Shown piece after piece: positions 38,604 through 47,892 of a stretch of 48,993 nt of DNA. Below the pieces are notes generated by a model. It made no database searches and was not told the origin of the DNA. It saw only the letters and a list, made by a program, of their open reading frames with translations. Positions within the stretch are counted from its first letter, which is position 1. Every line of letters starts with the position of its first letter. Origin of the DNA: Rhodocyclales bacterium (GTDB lineage: Bacteria; Pseudomonadota; Gammaproteobacteria; Burkholderiales; Rhodocyclaceae); contig JACRLX010000057.1 in NCBI GenBank assembly GCA_016235165.1, forward strand, positions 1 through 48,993, read 5' to 3'. Position numbers and translations under genes: made by a program.

Positions 38604-39391
38604 TCGAACTGCCCCTGACTCAACATGCGTTGCTCGGCCGACCCGGGAAAGCGACGGCGAAGTTGCGTGGCATAGCGATTCTCGCCTTCCCGGTTGCCCA
38701 GCTTGCGTTCGATGCGCAATGCCAGCCAGAGTACTTCCGCCGTGGGCTCCACCAGGCGCTCAAGATCCGTCACCCACTGCTTCGCCGCCGGATACCTTCC
38801 CTGGCGATGGGTCAGGTCCGCCATCCAGTAGAGGGCCAGGGTATTGCTGGGCACCAGTTGCAGGGCACTCAGCAGGTAGTCCTCGGCCGCCTTGTCGTCC
38901 TTGTATTTCTGGGCACAGATGCCGGCATTGGTGTAAGCCTTGGTCGGCGCGGAATACAAGGGGTTCCTGGCGGCCGCCATGAAATAGGTGATCGACTGCT
39001 TCTCGCGTCCGTTCTGACACAGGAACCAGCCGTAGTTATTGTTGATTTCCGGATCGCCGGGCGCGAGGCGCAAAGCTTTCTGGAAATTCTCGTCGGCCAG
39101 CCGCGGCTCGTTCATCTGCATGTGGGTCATGCCGAGCAGGTTGAACGCCGGGGCGTAGTCGGGATCGGCGGACAAGGCAATGCGCGCCTCTTCGAGCGCA
39201 ATCGCCGAACGCCCGTCGAGCATGTAGAGCGAACCCAATTCGACATGGCTTTTCGCCCGATGTTGCTGCTCGTTGGACGTCGGCTGGGAGAGCACCGCGG
39301 GCTTCGCGCCCTCTCCCGCGCCACCCCCCGTGGTGGTACAGGCCGAAAGCCAAATGGCCGCAAGCACTCCCGCCAACAGTCTGATCTTCAT
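38600..39391 (-). CDS. pilF: PilF/PilW type IV pilus biogenesis lipoprotein
   Basis: A 263-residue outer-membrane lipoprotein (lipobox LSAC near residue 18) made of about six TPR repeats (for example [20 protein letters not shown]). PilF pilots the PilQ secretin to the outer membrane. The ndk-rlmN-pilF-rodZ-ispG order is conserved. Start overlaps the rlmN stop by four bases. Confidence 0.94.
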   Translation of the reverse strand: MKIRLLAGVLAAIWLSACTTTGGGAGEGAKPAVLSQPTSNEQQHRAKSHVELGSLYMLDGRSAIALEEARIALSADPDYAPAFNLLGMTHMQMNEPRLADENFQKALRLAPGDPEINNNYGWFLCQNGREKQSITYFMAAARNPLYSAPTKAYTNAGICAQKYKDDKAAEDYLLSALQLVPSNTLALYWMADLTHRQGRYPAAKQWVTDLERLVEPTAEVLWLALRIERKLGNREGENRYATQLRRRFPGSAEQRMLSQGQFE

Positions 39392-40497
39392 CTCAGCTCC
39401 ATAGCGAATTGGACTTTGCGCGACGTGCGCGAGGCGTTCGGCTTGCGCTTGTCCTTCACCTGCCCGGCGAGTTGCCCGCAGGCGGCCGCGATGTCGTCAC
39501 CGCGGGTCTTGCGGGTCGTGGTAACGATCCCGGCATCGACCAGAATGCCGGCAAAGCGTCGCACCCTTTCCTGCGGCGAACGGCGATACCCCGAGTCCGG
39601 AAACGGATTGAAGGGAATCAGGTTGAACTTGCATGGCAGGTCGCGGACCAGATGCAACAGGGCGCGGGCGTCGGCATCGGCGTCGTTGACGCCATCGAGC
39701 ATCACATATTCGAAGGTGATGAAGTCGCGCGGCGCGTGCACCAGATAGCGTCGACAAGCCGCCATCAACTCCGCCAGCGGATACTTGCGGTTGATTGGCA
39801 CCAGGCGATCGCGCAGTCCGTCGGTCGGCGCATGCAGGGATACGGCCAGGGCCACCGGACATGCCTCGGCAAGGCGATCCATGGCGGGAACAATGCCCGA
39901 CGTCGACACCGTGACGCGTCGGCGCGACAAACCATAGGCATTGTCGTCGAGCATCAGTCGCAGCGCCGGAACGAGATTGTCGAAGTTGGCGAGCGGCTCG
40001 CCCATGCCCATCATCACCACATTGCTGATCAGGCGCTCGCCGTCGGGCTTTGCCCCCGGCCCCAACGCCCGATTGGCTTGCCAGAGCTGGCCAATGATTT
40101 CGGCGGTCGTCAGGTTGCGATTGAAGCCCTGTCGCCCGGTTGAGCAGAACGCGCATTCGAGCGCACAACCTGCCTGGGACGAAACACAAAGCGTGCCGCG
40201 ATCATCCTCGGGGATGAAAACGGTTTCGATCGCATTGCCATTGCCGACATCGAACAGGAACTTGCGCGTGCCGTCGTCGGACAGGCGATCGCTGAGAGTC
40301 GGCGCTGGCGACACGGTGGCCAGGGCCGTCAATTTCTCGCGCAACGACTTGGCGATGTCGGTCATCGCCGAAAAATCGCTCTCCCCGCGTTGGTGCATCC
40401 AGCGCAACACCTGGCGCGCGCGGAAAGGCTTTTCACCTTGCTGCGCGAACCAGGCGTTCAGGCCATCGGCATCGAAATCGAGGAGATTGACCAGCAT
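39388..40497 (-). CDS. rlmN: dual-specificity RNA methyltransferase RlmN
   Basis: A 369-residue radical-SAM enzyme that makes 2-methyladenosine at A2503 of 23S rRNA and A37 of some tRNAs. The cluster motif CALECAFCS (CxxxCxxC) and the SAM-binding [11 protein letters not shown] are intact, as is the catalytic Cys region near the C-terminus ([10 protein letters not shown]). The ATG (MLVNLLDF) is preferred over a TTG two codons upstream. Six bases after ndk. Region around [12 protein letters not shown] contains repeat copy D. Confidence 0.97.
   Translation of the reverse strand: MLVNLLDFDADGLNAWFAQQGEKPFRARQVLRWMHQRGESDFSAMTDIAKSLREKLTALATVSPAPTLSDRLSDDGTRKFLFDVGNGNAIETVFIPEDDRGTLCVSSQAGCALECAFCSTGRQGFNRNLTTAEIIGQLWQANRALGPGAKPDGERLISNVVMMGMGEPLANFDNLVPALRLMLDDNAYGLSRRRVTVSTSGIVPAMDRLAEACPVALAVSLHAPTDGLRDRLVPINRKYPLAELMAACRRYLVHAPRDFITFEYVMLDGVNDADADARALLHLVRDLPCKFNLIPFNPFPDSGYRRSPQERVRRFAGILVDAGIVTTTRKTRGDDIAAACGQLAGQVKDKRKPNASRTSRKVQFAMELR
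40294..40318 (+). repeat. dispersed repeat, copy D (inside rlmN)
   Basis: GAGAGTCGGCGCTGGCGACA and the following CGGTG match copy A at 23 of 25 positions. It lies antisense within rlmN at VSPAPTL, a loop-like stretch where RlmN proteins vary in sequence. Confidence 0.45.
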
Positions 40498-40503
40498 CGG
40501 CAA

Positions 40504-40929
40504 TCAGCGCGTATAGATGTTCAGCGCCGGGAAGAAGTAGGCGATTTCAACCGCGGCGGTTTCCGGCGCGTCGGAACCATGCACGGCATTGGCGTCGATG
40601 CTGTCGGCGAAATCGGCGCGGATCGTGCCAGGGGCCGCCTTCTTGGGATCGGTCGCGCCCATCAGTTCGCGATTCTTGGCGATCGCGCCCTCGCCTTCCA
40701 GCACCTGAACCATGACCGGACCGGAAATCATGAACTCGACCAGATCCTTGAAGAAGGGACGCTCCTTATGCACCGCATAGAAACCTTCGGCCTCCTGGCG
40801 GGAAAGCTGCACCATGCGCGAGGCCACGATCTTGAGGCCATTGGTTTCAAAACGCGAGTAAATCTTGCCGATCACATTCTTGGCGACGGCATCGGGTTTG
40901 ATGATGGAAAAGGTTCTTTCGATGGCCAT
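40504..40929 (-). CDS. ndk: nucleoside diphosphate kinase
   Basis: A 141-residue enzyme that transfers the gamma phosphate among nucleoside triphosphates through a phospho-histidine. N-terminal [17 protein letters not shown] and the active-site [12 protein letters not shown] (catalytic His) are intact. First gene of the long housekeeping run. The start MAIERTF is five codons inside the open frame. Its promoter is not clear, but TAAAAT on the minus strand near 40980-40985 is a candidate -10. Confidence 0.98.
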   Translation of the reverse strand: MAIERTFSIIKPDAVAKNVIGKIYSRFETNGLKIVASRMVQLSRQEAEGFYAVHKERPFFKDLVEFMISGPVMVQVLEGEGAIAKNRELMGATDPKKAAPGTIRADFADSIDANAVHGSDAPETAAVEIAYFFPALNIYTR

Positions 40930-41022
40930 GCTGCAAAACTCCAATTAGACAAGGGGTTAGAAAAGAACTGCAAACAACCATTTTAGCAGCTTAGGCAGTC
41001 TTTCGTATGATCCCAAATCCAG

Positions 41023-41072
41023 TTTTTGCGCAAGCGAGGCGCAAAAAAAGCGCGCCCCGCGGGGCGCGCTTT
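41023..41072 (-). terminator. TRAP operon terminator with a second adjoining hairpin
   Basis: Reading the minus strand, the 26-base palindrome AAAGCGCGCCCC / GGGGCGCGCTTT (41047-41072) is followed by seven T, an ideal terminator 20 bases after dctM. It runs directly into a second 9-bp hairpin (41023-41047, TTTTTGCGC and complement) sharing the run. Confidence 0.88.
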
Positions 41073-41092
41073 GCTTGTGGAACCGGCAATGG

Positions 41093-42376
41093 CTACATCA
41101 TGCCGAGGTACTTCGGCAGCCAGATCGACAGCCCCGGCCAGTAGGTCACCACGATGAGGAACACCAGCATCGACAGTAGCCAGGGCCACACGGCCACCGT
41201 CAGTTCGGTGATGCCCATCTTGGTGATGCCGGAAGCGACATAGAGGTTCAGGCCGACCGGCGGATGACACATGCCGACTTCCATGTTGACCACCATGATG
41301 ATGCCGAAATGTACCGGGTCGATACCCAGCTTGATCGCCACCGGGAACAGGATCGGCGCGAAGATCAGCACGATCGAGCTGGGTTCCATGAAGTTGCCAG
41401 CCAGCAGCAGGATAACGTTGACCGCCAGCAGGAAGGCGACCACCCCCAGGCCGTTGCCCAGCATCCAGTCCGCCAGCGCCTGCGGGATGTTCTCGTTGGT
41501 CATGATGAAGGAGAACAGCACGGCGTTGGTGATGATATAGAGCAGCATCGCCGACATGTTGGCCGAATTCAGCAAGACTCTCGGCACATCCTTCAGGCTC
41601 ATGTCCTTATAGACGAACACGGCAACCCAGAAGGCATAGACCGCGCTCATTGCCGCCGCTTCGGTCGGGGTAAACATGCCGGTGTAGATCCCTCCCATCA
41701 CGACGATGATCAGGAACAGGCCCCAGGCCGAATCCTTGAATGCCTTCAGCCGTTGCGCCCAAGTCGCCTTCTCCATGCGCGGATAGTCGAACTTCTTCGC
41801 CCGCCACCAGGTAACGCCACCCAAGGTTGCCGCCAGGGCAAGGCCCGGCATCACGCCAGCCATGAACAGGGCGCCCACCGAGGTGTTGGTGGCGACCGAG
41901 TACATCACCATGACAATGGATGGCGGAATCAGGATACCCAGCGCGCCGGAGGTAGTGATCACCCCGGCACCGAACTTGTTCGGGAACCCCGCCTTGACCA
42001 TGGCCGGCAGCAGGATCGATCCGATTGCCACCACCGTGGCCGGCGACGAACCGGAGACCGCGGCGAACAGCGCACAGGCGATTACGCCACCCAGCCCGAG
42101 ACCGCCGTACCAATGGCCCACCATCGCCGTGGCAAAGTTGATCATGCGCCGTGCCACGCCGCCGTGGGTCAGGAAGTTTCCGGCCAGGATGAAGAACGGA
42201 ATCGCCATGATCTCGAACTTCTCGATGCCGGTGAATAGCTTCAGGGCCACCGATTCGAGCGGCACCTGGGTCATGGTGAACAGGAAGGTCAGGACGGTCA
42301 AACCCAGCGAAATCGAGATGGGCATGCCGGTCAGCATCAGGGCCGCGAGCAGGCCGAAAATAACGAGGGCGTTCAT
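41093..42376 (-). CDS. dctM: TRAP transporter large permease (DctM)
   Basis: A 427-residue membrane protein with about 12 to 13 helices, the sodium-driven transport subunit of a tripartite ATP-independent periplasmic transporter. Family marks include FLLAVNVILLLAGNFMEPSS and HFGIIMVVNMEVGMCHPPVG. Ends the operon; its start overlaps dctQ by four bases (ATGA). Confidence 0.95.
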   Translation of the reverse strand: MNALVIFGLLAALMLTGMPISISLGLTVLTFLFTMTQVPLESVALKLFTGIEKFEIMAIPFFILAGNFLTHGGVARRMINFATAMVGHWYGGLGLGGVIACALFAAVSGSSPATVVAIGSILLPAMVKAGFPNKFGAGVITTSGALGILIPPSIVMVMYSVATNTSVGALFMAGVMPGLALAATLGGVTWWRAKKFDYPRMEKATWAQRLKAFKDSAWGLFLIIVVMGGIYTGMFTPTEAAAMSAVYAFWVAVFVYKDMSLKDVPRVLLNSANMSAMLLYIITNAVLFSFIMTNENIPQALADWMLGNGLGVVAFLLAVNVILLLAGNFMEPSSIVLIFAPILFPVAIKLGIDPVHFGIIMVVNMEVGMCHPPVGLNLYVASGITKMGITELTVAVWPWLLSMLVFLIVVTYWPGLSIWLPKYLGMM

Positions 42377-43116
42377 TTCGGCTCTCCTCCCAGGTCGGCC
42401 TTGCGCCGATCGGGATCGGTCGGCACATTGGCCTTGCGCCGGTTGTCACCGATCATGGAGTGTTTCAGGTCATGCGGATGCAGGTTGTCGTCCATCCCAT
42501 ACACGTCGACATCAACCGGCGGGGCTTCGTCTTCCAGTCCATCGACGTGGCCGTGATCGTGGTGTGGCAATTCACCGGTACGCCAGAAGTTCCAGGCCAC
42601 CTGAAGGAAGCGGAAGCACATCAGGCTGCTGCCCAGCGGAATCGCCGAATACACGATCCAGGTCGGCCATTCCAGATCGGGCGTGGTCGGGCCTTCAGGA
42701 ATATCGCCGACACCAAGACCGACTGTCTTGAAGATTGCGTAATGGGCGCCGTTCTCCCAGACAAAGTTGGCGCCCAAGGTGGCAACGATGCCCGTAAACA
42801 GAGCGCCGGCAAGCAAGCCAAACTCGACGAACTTGAACCGGTTCTGGTCTGAAAGGCGATTGATCAGGACATCGACGCCGACGTGGATGCCGGTTCGCAC
42901 ACCGTAGGCGGCGCCAAACTTGGCCATCCAGACGAACATGATGATGCAAAGCTCCTGGGCCCAGGAGAGATTGATGGCGAGCATCGCGTCCTGAACGCCC
43001 GGGATGCTCCAGCCTGCGATATAGCGGTGAGCCACCGAAACAAAGATGATCAGGGTCGCACCACCCATGAGGAAGGTGATGAGCCATTCCTCCAGGTGGT
43101 CAAGAAACTTCATCAT
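42373..43116 (-). CDS. dctQ: TRAP transporter small permease (DctQ) with extended His/Asp-rich tail
   Basis: A 247-residue DctQ-type subunit with four membrane helices (first near WLITFLMGGATLIIFVSVAH) that pairs with DctM. It is longer than common DctQ proteins because of a hydrophilic C-terminal tail of about 65 residues containing HHDHGHVDG, DEAPPVDVDVYGMDDNLHPH and charged residues after it. The tail could bind metal or a regulator; this is inference. GGGGA sits before the first ATG. It follows dctP after 78 bases including a hairpin. Confidence 0.9.
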   Translation of the reverse strand: MMKFLDHLEEWLITFLMGGATLIIFVSVAHRYIAGWSIPGVQDAMLAINLSWAQELCIIMFVWMAKFGAAYGVRTGIHVGVDVLINRLSDQNRFKFVEFGLLAGALFTGIVATLGANFVWENGAHYAIFKTVGLGVGDIPEGPTTPDLEWPTWIVYSAIPLGSSLMCFRFLQVAWNFWRTGELPHHDHGHVDGLEDEAPPVDVDVYGMDDNLHPHDLKHSMIGDNRRKANVPTDPDRRKADLGGEPK

Positions 43117-43140
43117 GGATATCCCCTGGATGAGGTTGCG

Positions 43141-43165
43141 GAAAGTCGGCGCTGGCCGGACGGCG
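43141..43165 (+). repeat. dispersed repeat, copy C
   Basis: Exact core AAAGTCGGCGCTGG with a diverged end (CCGGACGGCG), 22 of 25 positions equal to copy A. Intergenic, between dctP and dctQ, partly overlapping the hairpin there. Confidence 0.55.
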
Positions 43166-43180
43166 GACGACGCCGCCGTC
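43159..43180 (-). promoter_or_regulatory. intercistronic hairpin between dctP and dctQ
   Basis: GACGGCGG / CCGCCGTC with a 6-base loop lies about 15 bases after the dctP stop, without a following T-run. Probably stabilises dctP mRNA or reduces read-through so that the binding protein is made in excess of the permease. Confidence 0.5.
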
Positions 43181-43194
43181 GCAGTCCAGTATGC

Positions 43195-44199
43195 TTACAG
43201 CTTGTTCGGGTCGAAGCCGGTTTCCTTGTAGATCGACTGTAGAAGATCCTTGCCGACGCGGTCAGCCATCTTCTGGTGAACCGGAGCAAGCGCCTTCTTG
43301 AATGCCAGGCGCTCTTCCTTGGTTGGCACATATACCGCCGTCTTGCCGCTCTTCCTGACGCCATCCAGCGCCTTGTCGTTCTCTTCCTTGGCAATGTCAT
43401 TGGCGTACTTGGTCGCCTCCTTCATTGCCTGCTCAAGCTGGCCGCGCACGTCCGCCGGCAAGCCGTCCCAGAACTTCTTGTTAACGATGACCGCGTAGCC
43501 AAGATAGCCGTGGTCGGTCAGGCTAAGATGCTTTTGAACCTCGTGCATCTTCTGCGTGTAGAGGTTGGAAATGGGGTTTTCGGTCCCGTCCACCACGCCG
43601 GTTTGCAGCGCCTGATACACCTCGGAAAACGCCATTACCTGGGGCAAGGCACCCAGGGCACGGATCTGCTCCTCCAGGACCTTGGACGACTGGATGCGCA
43701 GTTTCTTTCCCTTGAGGTCACCTGGGGCCTTGATCGGAGTGTTGGCCGAGAACGACTTGAAACCGTTATCCCAGAATGCCAGTCCCTTGATGCCTTTGGG
43801 CTCAAGCTTGGCCAGCATGGCTGCGCCGACCGGCCCCTGGGTTATGCGATGCAATTCATTGGTGTCGTCGAAGATGTACGGAAAATCGAAGACCTCGAAC
43901 TCTTTCACGCCCAGCGGGCCGAACTTGGCGAGCGACGGCGCAAGCATCTGGACCGCGCCCAGTTGCAAGGCTTCCATCTCTTCCTTGTCCTTGTACAGGG
44001 CACTGTTCGCATAGACCTCGACTTTTGCCTTGCCCTTGGTCAGTTCGCCGGCGCGCTTGGCGAAAAACTCGGACGCCTTGCCCTTGGGCGTATCGGCGGC
44101 AACAACATGGCTGAACTTGATCACGACGGGCGCCTGGGCCATCGCGATCGCGGAAAACGTCGCGGCAGCAAGGCCGATAAACAGGGTACGCAGTTTCAT
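43195..44199 (-). CDS. dctP: TRAP C4-dicarboxylate binding protein (DctP)
   Basis: A 334-residue periplasmic solute-binding protein, signal peptide cut near AMA-QA (residue 21). Ligand-site marks of DctP are visible: KFSHVVAADTPKGKASEFFA, GDLKGKKLRIQSSKV with the carboxylate-binding Arg, and TENPISNLYTQKMHEVQKHL. Likely substrates are succinate, fumarate or malate, though related carboxylates are possible. AAAGGAGG just before the ATG is a near-perfect ribosome site. Divergent from the sensor kinase gene. Confidence 0.93.
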   Translation of the reverse strand: MKLRTLFIGLAAATFSAIAMAQAPVVIKFSHVVAADTPKGKASEFFAKRAGELTKGKAKVEVYANSALYKDKEEMEALQLGAVQMLAPSLAKFGPLGVKEFEVFDFPYIFDDTNELHRITQGPVGAAMLAKLEPKGIKGLAFWDNGFKSFSANTPIKAPGDLKGKKLRIQSSKVLEEQIRALGALPQVMAFSEVYQALQTGVVDGTENPISNLYTQKMHEVQKHLSLTDHGYLGYAVIVNKKFWDGLPADVRGQLEQAMKEATKYANDIAKEENDKALDGVRKSGKTAVYVPTKEERLAFKKALAPVHQKMADRVGKDLLQSIYKETGFDPNKL

Positions 44200-44345
44200 G
44201 GATTACTCCTCCTTTGACTTGTAAGGGTTACGGTCGCGCCACAGAACGCGGCTGAGGCGGATTCTGCTCCTTTCGGCCGGGACTCACCATTGTGGATATC
44301 CGCATACAGCCCCACTCAGCGCATCCGCGCGATAACATCGCCAGG

Positions 44346-46316
44346 ATGGAGCCTGACGTCGTTGGCCTGATACCCGAGCGAACCAGCCGATGGCGGTGGC
44401 TGTGGGTACTGCCGCGGCTGGCCTTCATACTTTTCGTTGGCGGCGTCGCCATGTTGCTCTGGGTCTCGGAACGCACGGATAGCGAAGAGCGGCGCGCCAC
44501 GCTGATAAGCGATGTGCTCTGGCTGGAGCAGAATCTGCGCTTCCATCTGATTCGCAACGAAGATCTTTTGGGTCGGATAGCGAGCACGCAGGCTGCGACG
44601 GCCAAATCCTTCGAATCCTATGCGCGGACCCTTTTCGGTTTCGAAAGCGGCCTGCGCCAATTGATCTGGCTGGACGCAAGCGGCCAGGTAAGGCAGGCCC
44701 ATCCGTCCGTCATGGATCCCGCGCTTTCCACCGATGCGATGGAGGGAACTCCGTCGATGCAGAGCTTCCGTCTCGCCAAATCCCTGGGGAAGCCGGTGTA
44801 TGGCGCGCCCTATCCCTTCTTTGGCAATGACTGGCAGTTCGAGGTTCATGTTCCCGTATCGCGCGAAGGAAAAATTGTGGGCGTCGCGGTCGGCATTTAC
44901 CGTATTCGCGACCTGCTCAGTGACAGCGTTCCCTGGTGGCTCGCCGAACGATATCGGATCAGCGTAATCGGCGAGAACGGGAAAGTCCTTGGAGCGCGCT
45001 CCAAGGTTGCATCACAGGTCACCGAGGAGGGCTATCAGGTCGCTTTTGACCCCCCCGGTTGGGGGCTCGCAATTCACGCTGTCCCCTACCATGCGCCACG
45101 TCCCGCGGCCAGCGTGTTCCTGTCGGTGGCGCTGATCGTTCTTGCGGCCGTGGTGCTTTGGAGTCTGTGGATATTGCGTCGCCATGTCTTGCGCCGACAA
45201 CTGGTTGAAGAAGAATTGCGGCGCGAACACGCGTTTCGCAAAGCCATGGAAGACTCGCTCGATACCGGGATGCGGGCACGCAATCTCGACGGCGAGATCA
45301 CCTATGTCAATCCGGCGTTTTGTCGCATGGTCGGCTGGTCGGTGGAAGAACTGGTCGGGCGCCGTCCGCCTATGCCCTACTGGGCCGACGACTTCCTTGA
45401 TGAAACACGCCTGATGCATGATCGGGTGCTCGCCGGAGATGGACCGTCGGAAGGCTTCGAGCTGAAGTTCAAGCGACGCAATGGCGAGGTCATCGACGTG
45501 TTGATACATGAAACCCCGTTGATGAATGCCAACGGCGTGCATTTCGGCTGGATGGGTTCCATGGTAGACATCACCGAGCGCAAACGCACGGAGGAAACCG
45601 CACGCCAACAACAGGAGCGGCTGCAGTCCACATCGCGATTGGTCGCTGTCGGCGAGATGGCATCGAGCATCGCACATGAACTTAACCAGCCGCTTGCCGC
45701 GATTTCAAGCTACTGCACGGCGGCCACCAACTTGTTGCGCAACGGTGCCGGAATCGCCGATGTTGTTCCCGCCCTTGAAAAGGCGGTGGAGCAGTCACGT
45801 CGGGCCGGTCAGGTGATTCGACGCATCTATAGCCTGACGCGCTCCAGCGATAGCCGTGTCGAGCGGGTCGGCCTCGCAGACAGCGTCGACGCCGCTTTGG
45901 ATTTGCTTGAGGGAGAGCTCAGGAAACGCGGAGTCCGGATCAGTTTCCGCGCCGCGCAACGCCCGGCGATCGATGGCGACCCGATCCTGATCGAGCAGAT
46001 TCTTCTCAATCTGCTGCGCAACGCCGTGGATTCGATGCGTACGACACCAGCGGATCAGCGTGTTATCGAGATTGATCTGGATACCGAGGATGGTTATGCT
46101 TCCCTGGCCGTCGCTGACCATGGCTGCGGTATCGATCCTGGGGTTGCGGACAAATTGTTTGATCCATTGTTCTCCACCAAACCTGACGGTATGGGCATGG
46201 GCCTCGCGATTTGTCGCTCTGTCGTTGAAAGTCACCGTGGACGCCTGTCATTTGCCGCCAATTCTGGGGGGGGAACCGTGTTTCGTCTGCTGCTACCGAT
46301 ATCGGCGACCCAATGA
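44346..46316 (+). CDS. dctS: DctS-like sensor histidine kinase
   Basis: A 656-residue inner-membrane sensor: helix 1 at about 17-40, a periplasmic sensing region of about 210 residues, helix 2 at about 254-278, a cytoplasmic PAS domain (about 294-412), HisKA with phospho-acceptor His444 (SIAHELNQPLAAI), and HATPase (NLLRNAVDSM, GCGIDPG, GMGMGLAICRSVV). Layout equals DctS of Rhodobacter, which senses C4-dicarboxylates. The ATG is chosen over a GTG 54 bases upstream; neither has a good ribosome site. Translationally coupled to the response regulator (ATGA). Confidence 0.9.
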   Translation: MEPDVVGLIPERTSRWRWLWVLPRLAFILFVGGVAMLLWVSERTDSEERRATLISDVLWLEQNLRFHLIRNEDLLGRIASTQAATAKSFESYARTLFGFESGLRQLIWLDASGQVRQAHPSVMDPALSTDAMEGTPSMQSFRLAKSLGKPVYGAPYPFFGNDWQFEVHVPVSREGKIVGVAVGIYRIRDLLSDSVPWWLAERYRISVIGENGKVLGARSKVASQVTEEGYQVAFDPPGWGLAIHAVPYHAPRPAASVFLSVALIVLAAVVLWSLWILRRHVLRRQLVEEELRREHAFRKAMEDSLDTGMRARNLDGEITYVNPAFCRMVGWSVEELVGRRPPMPYWADDFLDETRLMHDRVLAGDGPSEGFELKFKRRNGEVIDVLIHETPLMNANGVHFGWMGSMVDITERKRTEETARQQQERLQSTSRLVAVGEMASSIAHELNQPLAAISSYCTAATNLLRNGAGIADVVPALEKAVEQSRRAGQVIRRIYSLTRSSDSRVERVGLADSVDAALDLLEGELRKRGVRISFRAAQRPAIDGDPILIEQILLNLLRNAVDSMRTTPADQRVIEIDLDTEDGYASLAVADHGCGIDPGVADKLFDPLFSTKPDGMGMGLAICRSVVESHRGRLSFAANSGGGTVFRLLLPISATQ

Positions 46317-46927
46317 ATTCGATGGCTTACATCGTCGATGACGACTCCGCCGTGCGAGACGCATTGCAATGGCTATTGCAATCGAGGGGAGTCCAGAGCA
46401 AGGCTTGGGATTCCGCGGACGCTTTTCTCGCTTCCGCGACGAGCGAGTTGTATGGCTGCTGCCTTCTGGATGTTCGCATGCCGGGGATGAATGGAATCGA
46501 GCTTTTCGACCGTATGCGTGCGATTCAGTGTCAATTGCCGGTCATCTTCCTCACCGGACACGGCGATGTTCCGATGGCTGTCAAGGCGCTAAAGGACGGG
46601 GCTTTCGATTTCGTCGAGAAGCCCTACGACGACAATGCGCTGGTCGACAAGGTTCTTGCCGCGTTTGCCCACGACAAGCGTCGTATCGCGCGCACTGAAT
46701 CCGTCAATCTGGTCCGGCAGCTCCTGTCGCAACTGACCCAGCGCGAACACGAAGTCATGCAACGGATACTGGCAGGCAAGCTCAACAAGGTGATAGCCGA
46801 TGAATTGGGAATCGCGATGCGTACTGTCGAAGTCCATCGCTCCCATATTTTTGAAAAAATGCAGGTCCGCTCGGCGGTTGAGCTTTCCCAACGACTCTCC
46901 GCCCTGGGTGACTCGAGCGCAAGCTAA
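46313..46927 (+). CDS. dctR: DctR-like response regulator (FixJ/LuxR type)
   Basis: A 204-residue regulator: receiver domain with acidic pocket (VDDDSAV), phospho-acceptor Asp53 (LLDVRMPGMNG), Thr and Lys switch residues (FLTGHGD, VEKPYDD), then a LuxR-type helix-turn-helix (LTQREHEVMQRILAGKLNKV, TVEVHRSHIFEKM). Not a sigma54 activator. Expected to activate the divergent dctPQM operon. Its stop overlaps the convergent tilS stop by four bases. Confidence 0.93.
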   Translation: MNSMAYIVDDDSAVRDALQWLLQSRGVQSKAWDSADAFLASATSELYGCCLLDVRMPGMNGIELFDRMRAIQCQLPVIFLTGHGDVPMAVKALKDGAFDFVEKPYDDNALVDKVLAAFAHDKRRIARTESVNLVRQLLSQLTQREHEVMQRILAGKLNKVIADELGIAMRTVEVHRSHIFEKMQVRSAVELSQRLSALGDSSAS

Positions 46928-47892
46928 CTTCTGCGGCAGAAATGAAGCAGCCGCTTTTCACACCATAGACGATAGGCCGGCAGGTCCAGCGATGGGCGTT
47001 TGTCGTTTCCCGCCGAACGCAGTTGGCGCAGAAACTCCCTCAGGCGCGCTTCATCGGGCGCCTGAACGCCCCGCCACGCGAGCAATGTGCGCAGCAGGTT
47101 GCGAGCCCGTGCTTCCGGCAGATTTTGCAACTTGTCGATTGGCAGGGGGAATTCAGCAGGGGTATCGTTCAGGTCCATTTGCGCCAGATCTTCGAGCAAC
47201 AGGTTCGCTTCGCCGAATCGCTCGGCGGCAGCGGCCAGTTGTTCCGATGCCGTCGGAAATCGATCGCGAATCGAAGGAAGAATCTTGGCGCGCAAGTAGT
47301 TTCTGGTGTATTTGCAATCCTGGTTGCTTTCGTCGTCTATCCAGACAAGGCCTTGCGCGTCTGCATATTCCTTAATTACGCCTCGACCTAGTCCCAGAAA
47401 GGGACGCAGGAACTTTTCCCGCCGATAGGGCATCGCCGCCGCACCGCGAATTCCGGTTCCTCTGAGCAAATTGTGGAGCAGGGTCTCCGCCTGATCGTCC
47501 GCATGATGGGCCAGTAATACCCATTGCGCCGGATGGCGCATCAATTCGGCGATACGCAATCGACGTGCTTCGCCCTCAATGCCCTCGCCGGTCTTCTGGC
47601 TCAACGCGACCCTGCAAATATGCAATGGAACATCAATTTTCCTGCATGCATCGGCACAAATATCCGCCCAAGCATCGGCATTCGGACTCAGGCCGTGATT
47701 GACATGGATGGCGCTTAGTCGCGCAGGCGAGCGATCCAGAACGCGACGGGTCGCGTGCAACAGGACCGTGGAGTCGAGGCCGCCCGAATAGGCGACAGCC
47801 AAGGCGTCTTGATCTCGCACAGTGCTGGAAATGCAGGCATGAATCGCCTGCATGACCCGCTCAATTGATTGCTTGTTCCTTGAAGCGGCCAT
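46924..47892 (-). CDS. tilS: tRNA(Ile)-lysidine synthetase TilS, lacking C-terminal domain
   Basis: Converts C34 of tRNA-Ile(CAU) to lysidine so that it reads AUA. The N-terminal PP-loop domain is complete ([44 protein letters not shown]), followed by the substrate-binding middle domain. At 322 residues it is about 110 shorter than E. coli TilS and lacks the TilS_C domain; it ends at [14 protein letters not shown]. The start used overlaps accA by 32 bases; an ATG 13 codons in (MQAIHACIS) is equally possible. Ends against dctR. Confidence 0.9.
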   Translation of the reverse strand: MAASRNKQSIERVMQAIHACISSTVRDQDALAVAYSGGLDSTVLLHATRRVLDRSPARLSAIHVNHGLSPNADAWADICADACRKIDVPLHICRVALSQKTGEGIEGEARRLRIAELMRHPAQWVLLAHHADDQAETLLHNLLRGTGIRGAAAMPYRREKFLRPFLGLGRGVIKEYADAQGLVWIDDESNQDCKYTRNYLRAKILPSIRDRFPTASEQLAAAAERFGEANLLLEDLAQMDLNDTPAEFPLPIDKLQNLPEARARNLLRTLLAWRGVQAPDEARLREFLRQLRSAGNDKRPSLDLPAYRLWCEKRLLHFCRRS

